Positions 48,818 to 57,600 of a stretch of DNA of 64,000 nucleotides are shown here, one piece after another. Below the pieces are notes generated by a model. The model was not told where the DNA came from, made no database searches, and was given only the letters and a program-made list of their open reading frames with translations. This stretch comes from CATQHQ01 sp965243805 (GTDB lineage: Bacteria; Gemmatimonadota; Gemmatimonadetes; Longimicrobiales; Gaopeijiaceae). Both the position numbers and the translations under genes were made by a program. The stretch spans positions 1,178,001 through 1,242,000 of the forward strand of contig OZ251577.1 in assembly GCA_965243805.1 (NCBI GenBank), written 5' to 3'. Within the stretch, counting starts at the first letter, position 1. Every line of letters starts with the position of its first letter.

Positions 48818-50500
48818 TCAGTTGCCGGCGGCGTGGCCGTCCTTGCGCGGCTCGGAGGCGGCGGCCCACCCCCTGGGCAGCCGGACGATCACCTGGGCGC
48901 CGCCGAAGTCGGTTCGGGTCCAGTCGGCCAACTCGTGCCCCATCGCCTCCAGCTCCGCCGCCGTCGCCGGGTCGATCCCCTCAATCGCCACTCGCCGTCC
49001 CGAGAGATGGCGGAAGCGCGCCGCGTCCACCGCTTCCTGCGGGTCCATGCCGAAGACCAGCATGTTGATGAGAAGTTGGGCGTGACCTTGGGGCTGCATC
49101 GACCCGCCCATCAGACCGAACGCCATGTGGGGTGCGCCGTCCCTGGTGACGAACCCGGGGATGATCGTGTGGAAGGGACGCTTGCGGGGCGCGACTTGGT
49201 TGGGATGCCCGTCTTCCAGCACGAAGCCGGCACCTCGGTTCTGGAGCGCGAAGCCCGTCCCGGGCACCACCACGCCGGAGCCGAACGACGAGTAGATCGA
49301 GTTGATGAACGACACCATGTTGCCGTCGGCGTCGGCCACGGTCAGGTAGATCGTCTCCGAGTCGGTGACGGTGCGCCCGGGCTCCACCCGCTCCGCCGCC
49401 ACGGCCGGATCGATCAGCGCGCGTCGGGCGTCCACGAACCCTGGCTCCAGGAGCGAACGGGGGTCGATCTCCATGCTCGCAGGATCGGAGACGTACCGGT
49501 GGAGGTCGGCGAAAGCCACCTTCTTGGCCTCGATCAGGTGGTGCAGGTATTCGGCCGAGTTGTGGCCCATCCCGTCCAGGTCGAAGGGCTCCACCAGCTT
49601 CAGCAGCTCCAGAGCGGCCACGCCCTGCCCGGCGGGCGGCAGCTCCCAGACAGTCCAGCCCCGGAAGTCGGCGCTCAACGGATCGACCCAGCGCGGACGG
49701 TGCGCCGCCAAGTCCTCCAAGGTCACGAATCCGCCCAGCGCTTGGAGCCGCCGCGCCAGCTCCTCTCCCAGGGCGCCCCCGTACAGGACGCCGGGACCTT
49801 CCTCGGCGATCCGCCGAAAGGACCGGGCCAAGTCTGGATTGGCGAACCACTCGCCCGCCCGAGGCGCCCGCTCCCCATCCACCAAGTAGGTGACTCGCGC
49901 GCCTTCGTCGGCCGCCAGCTTCTCGGTGGCCGCAGCCCACTGACGCGCGATGATCGGCGTCACCGGAAAACCCTGCTCGGCGATCCGAATCGCCGGCGCC
50001 AGCGCACTGGCCAAGTCGAGCTTGCCGTATGTGTTCACCAAGGCGTGCCACCCCGACACGGCGCCAGGGACGGTCACCGCCTCGGCACCGGACCCGGGCA
50101 CCCGCTCGTGGCCCCGGCTGCGCAACGCCTCGGCCGTCATCCCGCTCCCGCTCCTGCCGCTGGCGTCGATCCCCAGCAGCTCGCCGGTCTCGGCCCACCA
50201 CACGATGGCGAATGCGTCTCCCCCGGCCCCCGTCATGTGGGGCTCCACCACGTTGAGAACGGCAGCGGCCGCCACGGCTGCATCCACCGCGTTGCCGCCT
50301 CGGTCGATGATCTCCAGCGCCGCCGAAGTGGCCAAGGGCTGGCTGGTGGCGGCGGCCGCCCGAGGCGCGAAGACCGTCGAGCGAGCGGCCATTCCGGTCT
50401 GCGCGGCGGCGGCACTCGCCGATCCGAAGGCGGCGGCGTTCACCGGTACCAGGGCGAAGAGGCAGAGAAGGGCAAGGGTCGGGAACCGGCGCGGCAGCAT
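48818..50500 (-). CDS. ggt: gamma-glutamyltransferase
   Basis: A 560-residue Ntn-hydrolase. A signal peptide (FPTLALLCLFALVPVNAAAFG) is followed by the large-subunit motif NVVEPHMTGAGGDAFAIVW. The autoprocessing site is at the Thr in SETIYLTVADADGNMVSFINSIYSSFGSG, followed by the oxyanion motif GGSMQPQGHAQLLINM. It hydrolyses glutathione or other gamma-glutamyl compounds outside the cytoplasm. The ATG at 50500 fits the signal peptide. It is divergent from lon. Confidence 0.93.
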   Translation of the reverse strand: MLPRRFPTLALLCLFALVPVNAAAFGSASAAAAQTGMAARSTVFAPRAAAATSQPLATSAALEIIDRGGNAVDAAVAAAAVLNVVEPHMTGAGGDAFAIVWWAETGELLGIDASGRSGSGMTAEALRSRGHERVPGSGAEAVTVPGAVSGWHALVNTYGKLDLASALAPAIRIAEQGFPVTPIIARQWAAATEKLAADEGARVTYLVDGERAPRAGEWFANPDLARSFRRIAEEGPGVLYGGALGEELARRLQALGGFVTLEDLAAHRPRWVDPLSADFRGWTVWELPPAGQGVAALELLKLVEPFDLDGMGHNSAEYLHHLIEAKKVAFADLHRYVSDPASMEIDPRSLLEPGFVDARRALIDPAVAAERVEPGRTVTDSETIYLTVADADGNMVSFINSIYSSFGSGVVVPGTGFALQNRGAGFVLEDGHPNQVAPRKRPFHTIIPGFVTRDGAPHMAFGLMGGSMQPQGHAQLLINMLVFGMDPQEAVDAARFRHLSGRRVAIEGIDPATAAELEAMGHELADWTRTDFGGAQVIVRLPRGWAAASEPRKDGHAAGN

Positions 50501-50658
50501 CGCATCGTCCTCGCAGGGCACGGGGGGATATGGCACTGGGCGATATGGCAGAATGTAACGACTGTGCAAGCTCAGCCGTAAGAAGGAATGCTGCGACAGC
50601 CCATCACGTAAGGATCTGGCAGAGAAGGGGGGCAGCGCGTAGAATGGCCCATCACCTA

Positions 50659-50697
50659 AACGGGCCGACACTCGCGTAGAACGGGCCGACACTCGCG
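50659..50697 (+). repeat. 18-bp direct repeat with 21-bp shift upstream of lon
   Basis: AACGGGCCGACACTCGCG occurs at 50659 and 50680. A related GCGTAGAATGGCCC lies just before. The tract forms the lon leader or promoter and the TAGAAT could act as a -10. Confidence 0.85.
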
Positions 50698-50714
50698 ATC
50701 AAGGCGATTCATAG

Positions 50715-53429
50715 ATGACGAAGCGGTTCTCGCTGCCGGTGCTCCCTCTTCGGGACACGGTAGTCTACCCCGGCGTGGCGGTGCCGATCTCGGCGGGCCG
50801 GACGGGAACGATAGAGGCGGTGCAGCAGGCAATGGAGGGCGACCGGAGGCTATTCGCCGTCGCGCAACGCGATAACCAGGACGAAGCCGACCCCCAGATC
50901 CTCTACGCCGCGGGCACCGTGGTTCGGATCATCCAGACCCACCGGGTTCGGGGCGGCATCCAGCTGCTGGTGCAAGGCGAAGCGCGGGCGCGAGCGCTTG
51001 CCTTCCTAAACGAGGGCGAGGCCATGTTGCGGGCCACCCTGGCGTCGATCAACCGCAGCGGACCCGCCGACGGCGACGATCCCTCGTTCCTCGCGCTGGA
51101 CACGGAGCTTCGGGAGCGGGCAGCGGAGCTGAGCGCCCGCCAAGGCGTCTCCTCGGAGGCGGTCAGCCAGCTGATCGAGGGAGTGGAGGACCCGGGCGCG
51201 TTCGCGGACTTGGTGGCCTTCTACCTGGACCTGGAGACCAGCGAGAAGCAGGGGCTTCTGGAGACCTTGGACGACGAGACTCGGATGCAGGCGGTGCTGG
51301 TCGCCGTCAAGCGGGCTCTCGTGCGCCTGGACGCCCAGGAACACATACAGGCCAAGGTTCAGGAGGAGTTGGGCGAACGCCAGCGGGAGATGCTTCTGCG
51401 GGAGCAGATGAAGCAGATCCGCAAGGAGCTGGGGGAAGAGCGGGAGCGGGACGACCTGGAAGAGCTGCGCGAGCGGCTGGCCGCCCTTGATCTTGGCGAG
51501 CCGGCGCAAAAGGAAGTGGACCGGGAGCTGCGCCGACTGAACCGCACGTCGCCCCAATCGGCCGAGTACCAAGTCATCCGCACCTTCCTGGAGTGGATCA
51601 CCGAGCTGCCGTGGAGCGCGCGGACCGAGGACAAGCTGGGGCTGACCCGGTCGCAGGAAATCCTGGAGGAGGACCACTACGGGCTCCAGGACGTGAAGGA
51701 TCGTGTGCTGGAGTTCCTGGCGGTGCGCAAGCTTCAGCAGGAGCGCTTCGGCCAGCTCGCGGAATCGGAAGGGGCGACCAGCGCCGCCGATGCTGAAGAG
51801 CCGAAGGCGACGGCTTCCGGCCCCGATCCCGATGACGCGGACCACGACGACGCCGACGTCGATAACGCGGACCACGCCGCCGCTGGCACGGCCGACGCCG
51901 CGGACCACGACGACACCGGCACTGCCGACGCTGCCGAGGGCGTTTCCGCAGGCGAAGAGGACGCCGAAGCCCAGGACGCTGAAGCCGGGAACGCCGCAGC
52001 CGAGGACGCCGCAGCCGGGGACGCACCCGAGGACACCGATGCCGAAGCACCGCCCACTCTCGGCGGCAAGGGTCCGATCCTCCTATTTGCCGGCCCGCCC
52101 GGAGTGGGCAAGACCAGCATCGCCCAGTCGATCGCCCGCGCGATCGGTCGGAGGTACATCCGCATCTCCCTAGGCGGCGCACGGGACGAAGCGGACATTC
52201 GGGGCCACCGTCGCACGTACGTGGGCTCCATGCCGGGACGGATCATCCAGGGGATGAAGGACGCGGGCAACAAGAACCCGGTCTTCCTCCTCGACGAGGT
52301 GGACAAGCTGGGAACGTCGTTCCAGGGAGACCCGAGCGCCGCGCTGCTGGAAGTGTTGGACCCGGCCCAGAACTCCACCTTCTTCGACCACTACTTGGGG
52401 ATACCCTTCGACCTGTCGGAGGTGCTCTTCATCGCCACCGCGAACTACGCCGATCGCATACCGTCCCCGCTGCTGGACCGAATGGAGACGGTGGAGTTCC
52501 GGGGCTACACCGAGAAGGAGAAGGTGGAGATCGCCCGGCGCTACCTACTCCCCCGGCAGACGCGGGAATCGGGGCTGAAGGAGGACGAGTTCGAGATCGA
52601 CGAAGACGCCCTTCTGACCGTCATCCAGGAGTACACGCACGAAGCCGGCGTCCGGCAGCTGGAGCGGGAGCTCGGCAAGCTGGCGCGCAAGGCCGCCCGC
52701 AAGATCGCGTCCGCCGAGACCGAGAGCCTAGCCGTGACGGCGGCAGGGGTCGCCCAACTCTTGGGGCGGCCTCGGGTGCACCCGGAGCGAAAGGCGACCG
52801 ACGACGGCATCGGCGTGGCCACAGGGATGTTCTACACGCCCATGGGTGGAGACATCATGTTTGTGGAGGCGTCGATGATGGACGGCGAAGGCAAGCTGGT
52901 GCTGACCGGCCAGCTGGGCGACGTGATGAAGGAGTCGGCCCGGGCCGCGCTCTCCTACGCCAAGAGCAACTACCGCATCCTGGGGATCGAGAAGGGCGCT
53001 CTGGACAAGCGCGACGCCCACATCCACGTGCCAGCCGGCGCCGTGCCCAAGGACGGTCCTTCGGCGGGGATCACCATGGCGACGGCCCTGATCTCGGCTG
53101 CGTCGGGCCGGAAGGTGCGAAGCGACTTGGCCATGACCGGCGAGCTGACCCTCACGGGGCGCGTGCTACCGATCGGCGGCGTCAAGGAGAAGGTGCTAGG
53201 CGCCGTCCGGGCCGGCATTCACGAGGTGATCCTGCCGCGCAAGAACGAGGCCCACCTGGAAGACTTGCCCGACCCGGTCCGCGAGTCCCTCACAGTCCAC
53301 TTGGCAGACGACCTGGACCGGGTGGTGGCGCTCGCGCTCAGTCCACAGCCCCGCAAGAAGGCGACAGCGCACGCGCCAACGATTCCATCCGTGTCGGAAG
53401 CCGCCGGAGTCGCGCCCGCCCAGGCCTAA
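50715..53429 (+). CDS. lon: ATP-dependent Lon protease with an acidic insertion
   Basis: A 904-residue Lon. The N-terminal LON domain starts LPVLPLRDTVVYPGVAVPI. A coiled-coil region holds LREQMKQIRKELGEE. The AAA module has Walker A GPPGVGKTS and Walker B FLLDEVDKLG, and the protease domain has the catalytic Ser in KDGPSAG and Lys in KEKVLGAVRAG. It degrades misfolded and regulatory proteins as a hexamer. Between AVRKLQ and GPILLFAGPPG, where usual Lon proteins have a few residues, lies an insertion of about 105 residues (about 343-448), almost all Ala, Asp and Glu (AEAQDAEAGNAAAEDAAAGD). It would emerge right at the ATPase entry. Confidence 0.96.
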   Translation: MTKRFSLPVLPLRDTVVYPGVAVPISAGRTGTIEAVQQAMEGDRRLFAVAQRDNQDEADPQILYAAGTVVRIIQTHRVRGGIQLLVQGEARARALAFLNEGEAMLRATLASINRSGPADGDDPSFLALDTELRERAAELSARQGVSSEAVSQLIEGVEDPGAFADLVAFYLDLETSEKQGLLETLDDETRMQAVLVAVKRALVRLDAQEHIQAKVQEELGERQREMLLREQMKQIRKELGEERERDDLEELRERLAALDLGEPAQKEVDRELRRLNRTSPQSAEYQVIRTFLEWITELPWSARTEDKLGLTRSQEILEEDHYGLQDVKDRVLEFLAVRKLQQERFGQLAESEGATSAADAEEPKATASGPDPDDADHDDADVDNADHAAAGTADAADHDDTGTADAAEGVSAGEEDAEAQDAEAGNAAAEDAAAGDAPEDTDAEAPPTLGGKGPILLFAGPPGVGKTSIAQSIARAIGRRYIRISLGGARDEADIRGHRRTYVGSMPGRIIQGMKDAGNKNPVFLLDEVDKLGTSFQGDPSAALLEVLDPAQNSTFFDHYLGIPFDLSEVLFIATANYADRIPSPLLDRMETVEFRGYTEKEKVEIARRYLLPRQTRESGLKEDEFEIDEDALLTVIQEYTHEAGVRQLERELGKLARKAARKIASAETESLAVTAAGVAQLLGRPRVHPERKATDDGIGVATGMFYTPMGGDIMFVEASMMDGEGKLVLTGQLGDVMKESARAALSYAKSNYRILGIEKGALDKRDAHIHVPAGAVPKDGPSAGITMATALISAASGRKVRSDLAMTGELTLTGRVLPIGGVKEKVLGAVRAGIHEVILPRKNEAHLEDLPDPVRESLTVHLADDLDRVVALALSPQPRKKATAHAPTIPSVSEAAGVAPAQA
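51784..52062 (+). repeat. acidic low-complexity tract in lon
   Basis: Degenerate units of GCGGACCACGACGAC and GACGCCGAAGCCCAG type produce Asp-, Ala- and Glu-rich repeats inserted before the Walker A motif. Confidence 0.85.
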
Positions 53430-53456
53430 GTCGCGTGCGGCCCGACCTAGGTCGCG
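53425..53456. repeat. duplicated stop region between convergent lon and selD
   Basis: CCTAAGTCGCG at 53425 contains the lon stop, and CCTAGGTCGCG at 53446 contains the selD stop on the other strand. They differ at one base and are shifted 21 bp, so the two stops appear to derive from one duplicated segment. Confidence 0.65.
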
Positions 53457-54580
53457 ACCCTGATCTTGCCGCTGGGACCGTCCTCGACCCGGCCGATCTC
53501 CGCGGCCAACACCTTCCGTGCCTTCATCTCCTGGCGAAGCGACGCCATGCGGTTCGGCGGACAGGCGAGCAGGAGCCCGCCGGAGGTCTGGGCGTCGGCC
53601 AAGAGCAGCTTGAGGACGGCCGGCACTTCGTCGTCGCAAGAGACATGGTCCTCGGCGTCCGCCAGGTTGCGCCGGGTGCCGCCGGGAACGTGGCCCGCCT
53701 CCGCTAGACGGAGGGTGCCTTCCAGCAACGGGACCCGGCCGGCCTCGATCCGCGCCGACGCGCCCGATGCCCGGAGCATGACGTGGAGGTGTCCGGTCAG
53801 GCCGTACCCGGTCACGTCGGTGGCGGCGCGGACTCCTGCCGCTTGGGCGGCCTGGGCCGCTTCCCGGTTCAGCTGCGCCATCGACTCCACGGCGGCGGCA
53901 AGGGTCGCAGGCGGACAAGCTTCGTTCTTCACCGCGGTGGCCACAACTCCGGTGCCCAGAGGCTTGGTGAGCACCAGGCGGTCCCCGGCGCGGGCACCGT
54001 CGTTGCCCAGTATCCGGTCGGGATGCGCTTCGCCCACGGCCACCATCCCGTACTTGGGCTCTGGATCGTCGATGGAGTGGCCGCCGAGAACCGGCACGCC
54101 GGCTTCGGCCGCCTTATCGGCACCGCCTCGGACGATCTCTTCGGCGAGCCCCTCCGACAGCAGCTGTCGCGGAAACGAGAGCAGGTTGAGGGCGAAGAGG
54201 GGCGTTCCGCCCATGGCGTAGACGTCCGAGAGCGCGTTGGCCGCCGCAATCCGCCCGAAGTCGTAGGGGTCGTCCACGATCGGCGTGAAGAAGTCCAGCG
54301 TGACGACCAGGGCTCGATCCGGCGCGACCAAGTACACGGCAGCGTCGTCGCCAGCGGCTGCGTCCACGAGCACCCGAGGGTCGTCGACGCGAGGGTCGCC
54401 GACGCTAGTTGTGCCTTCAAGGAGTGGACGCAGGACCTGCGCCAGCTCGGCTTGGCCGAGCTTGCACGCTCACCCGGCACCGTGGGAAAGGGAACTCAGC
54501 CGGATGCGGGGCCGTTGGTCCGTGGGCGGCTGGTCCGTGGTCCGTTGGTCGGTGGGCCGCTGGTCCTCCGGAGTAGTCAC
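53447..54580 (-). CDS. selD: selenide, water dikinase, selenocysteine-containing
   Basis: The conventional frame covers only residues 70 onward. Upstream the frame continues through a single TGA at 54472-54470 in the context LSSLSHGAG-TGA-ACKLG. This is exactly the SelD active-site motif, where relatives have Cys or Sec (GAGCGCK or GAGUGCK). With Sec there, the protein is 377 residues, the family length, and starts at a GTG at 54580. An 8-bp hairpin follows the TGA. Conserved motifs DFFTPIVDDPYDFGRIAAANALSDVYAMGG and GYGLTGH follow. SelD makes selenophosphate from selenide and ATP for Sec-tRNA and selenouridine. The first 25 residues include four DQRPT-like pentapeptides. Confidence 0.9.
54444..54462 (-). 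promoter_or_regulatory. candidate bacterial SECIS hairpin in selD
   Basis: On the minus strand AGCTCGGC, CAA, GCCGAGCT gives a perfect 8-bp stem starting 7 bases after the TGA, so the loop lies about 16-18 bases downstream. This is the distance window in which SelB-binding hairpins occur. The loop lacks the usual GU, so SelB recognition is not certain. Confidence 0.6.
54506..54565 (-). repeat. 15-bp x4 in-frame repeat in the selD N-terminus
   Basis: Four units ending GGTC (plus strand) every 15 bases encode DQRPT, DQRTT, DQPPT and DQRPR. A further pair, GDPRV and DDPRV, lies at 54371-54400. Confidence 0.9.
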
Positions 54581-54614
54581 GGCTCGGGGGGCGGTCGGGG
54601 CGCGGTCGGGAGGG

Positions 54615-57600
54615 CTACCGGCTGAAGCAGGCTTCGGCGTTGGCGGCGGAGGCCGGGTGGATGATCTTCTGGACTAGCCCGCCCTCTCCGTCGTCCTGCC
54701 ACTGCACCTGAAGGCCCGTCAGCGCCTGCTGGGCGCCTCCGTGATGGTGGCCTACCGGCGCCACGGCGAACGGGCCGAGCACAGTCTCCGTCTCCAGGTC
54801 GAAGAGGAAGTCCCGGAGTGCCGTCTGGTCGATCTCGCCGCTGTTGGTCGTGGTCGCGCGCAACCCCTGGGCCAAGAGCTCCACGGCGCCGAAGCCGCCC
54901 GCCGCGTGGTAGCCCGGCACCTCGCCGAACGCCTCCTCGTAGACCTGCACGAACATCTCGCTGTCGGCAAGGGCGCCCCGGGTGCTGATCGACGGAATCC
55001 AGGGCGCGTTCCCCGCCACGCAACGGGCGGCGCCCCCGACCAGCTCGGCGAAGTTGGTGTCGGCGGGACCGATGTTCCAGCTCATCAGCATCGGCGCGTA
55101 CTCCAACGCCTCCGCCGTCTTGGTCAGCCCAACGGCGTCGTCCAGGTAGCCGCCGCCGATGAAGATGTCGGCGCCGGCGTCCCGCGCTGCCATGACCAGC
55201 GCCTCATGGTCGGCGTCGCCCGCCGGATAGGAGCGGTCCAGCACGAGTTGCACGCCGTGCTCCGCAACGGCCTCGCGCACGCCCCCGGCCACCGATTCGG
55301 GAAAGCGCGTGTCCTCCCATACCAGCGCTGCCGTGGCGGCGCCGTTGTTGGCCGCCAGCTCCACCGATCCCTGCAGGTACGTGTGGGCGGTGTTCAGCAT
55401 CTGGATCGTCCACCGCCGGTTCCGGTCGTGCCACACCTCGTGGGACGCTGCCATCGGCGCCACCATGGGTCGCTCCGCCGCCTCGGTCACCATCGCCACC
55501 GCTTCCGTGTTGGGGCTGCCGTAGGGACCCAGCACCAAGTCGATCGTCTCGTCGGCCAGGAACCCCCGATAGAGCTCCGCGGCGGTCTCCGGGTCGCTGG
55601 CGTCGTCTCGGGTCACCAGCTCCACCATCCGCCCATGAACCCCGCCCTGCTCGTTGAGCATCCGCACTCCGAGCTCGTAGCCGTTGCGCATCTTGCCGCC
55701 GTCGTTGCGCAGGTATCCAGTGGCGGGGAAGGTGGCTCCGACCCGGATCGGAGACGGCCCGTTGAAGCACGGCATCGCCTCGGCGGCGGCCTCGGGATAC
55801 ACGATGCGCTGCGCCAAGCCGCCCTGCCCGTCGTCCTGCCATTGCACTTGGACGCTCTTGAGCGCCTGCTGCACGCCGGCTTCCTGGTCGCCCAGCGGCG
55901 CAACGCGGTAGGCGCCCGACACAGTCTCGCTCGTGGTGGAGAAGAGGTAGTCGCGCACGGCGGCGTTGTTGATCCGGCTGTCGTCGCCCGCCGTCGCCGA
56001 GACGGCCTCCGCCAGCAACTCCACGGCGCCGAAGCCGCCTGCCGCGTGGGAGTGGGGTCGTATGCCGTACCTCTGCCGGTAGCGCTCCACGAAGGTCTCG
56101 GTGTCGGTGAGGAAGCCCCGGTGGCGGAGCGAGGGCGTCCACTGGGCCTGGCTCGCCACGCAACGCGCCAAGTCGCCCACCTCTTCCACGAAGCTCGGGT
56201 CGTCGGGACCTAGGGCCAGGCTGATCAGCTTGGGCGCGTAATCCACCGCCGCCGCGGCCCTGGTGAAGGCGACGCCGTCGGTCCGATAGCCGCCGCCGAT
56301 GAAGAGCTCCGCGCCCGCCTCCTTGGCCGCCGCCGCCAGCGCCTCGTGATCGGCGCGCCCCGGCGTGTAGCGCTGGTCGAGCACCAGCTCCATGCCCGCT
56401 TCGGCCGCTGCCGCCCGCACGCCGTGGGCCACGGCTCGGGGGAAGCGCGTGTCTTCCCACACCAGCGCCGCCTTGCCGATGCCGTGCTGCGACGCCATCT
56501 CCACCGCCCCTTGCAGGAAGGTCCGCGCAGGGTTGATGAGCTGCACGGTCCACCGGCGGTCTCGGTCGATCCAGAGCACGGTGGATGCTGCGCCCGCGCC
56601 GATCAGGGGTCGCTCGGCCTTCTCCGTCACGTTCATGACGGCCTCGGTGATCGGGCTGCTGTACGGCCCCACCAGCAGGTCCACCGCCTCGTCGGCTGCG
56701 TACTCTCGGTAGGCGGCGGCTGCCACGCGAGCGCTGCTCCGGTCGTCCCGAAGGACCAGCTCCACGGGCCGGCCTGCCAAGCCGCCCCGTTCGTTGAGCA
56801 TCTCCACAGCCAGCTCGTAGCCCCGACGGAAGTTGATGCCGTCCGGGGCGAGGATGCCTGTGCCCGGATACGTCCCGGCCAGTCGCACCGGCTTGGGGGA
56901 GATGCACGCCTCCGCCTGGGCCGTGCCTTCTGGATGGACGATCCGCTGCACCAAGCCGCCCTGCCCGTCGTCCTGCCACTGGATCAGGAAGCTCGCCAGT
57001 CGCTGCTGGCCGCCCGCCGCCTCGTCTCCCAGAGGGGCGACGGCGTAGGGACCCAGCACGGTCTCTGCGCTGGCGGAGAAGAGGTAGTCGCGCAGCGCCG
57101 CGTCGTCGATCTCGCCGCTCTCGGCGATCGTCTCGGCCAGCGCCTCCGAAAGCAGCTCCACGGCTCCGAAGCCGGACGCCGCCCGGTAGTCCGGCGCGCT
57201 CCCGTAGGCCGCCTCGAAGCGCCCGGCGAATGTGGTGCCGTCGGCCAGCGGTCCCTGGGTGCCGAGCCCCGGAACCCAAGAAGCATTGCCCGCCACGCAC
57301 TGGGCCGAAGCGCCTGCCGACTCGGCGAACGCGCCGTCGGCCGGCCCCGCCGAGAACGCCGCCAGCATGGGCGCGTACCGGACCTGGTCGATTGCCTGGG
57401 CGAACGCCACGCCGTCGCTCAGGTAGGCGCCGCCCACGAAGAGGTCCGCACGCGCCTCCTTGGCCGCCGCGGCCAGCCGTTCATGATCGGCGCGACCGAC
57501 GCGGAACGAGCGGTCGAGCACGATGCGCAGACCCAGCCGCTCGGCCTCCTCCCGAACGCCGGCGGCCACCGACCTGGGGAAGCTCGTGTTCTCCCACACC

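Noticed and set aside
54470..54472. Frameshift or nonsense mutation in selD
   Set aside because: The frame is intact on both sides, the TGA is exactly at the known Cys/Sec position, and a hairpin follows. Selenocysteine explains all three better than damage.
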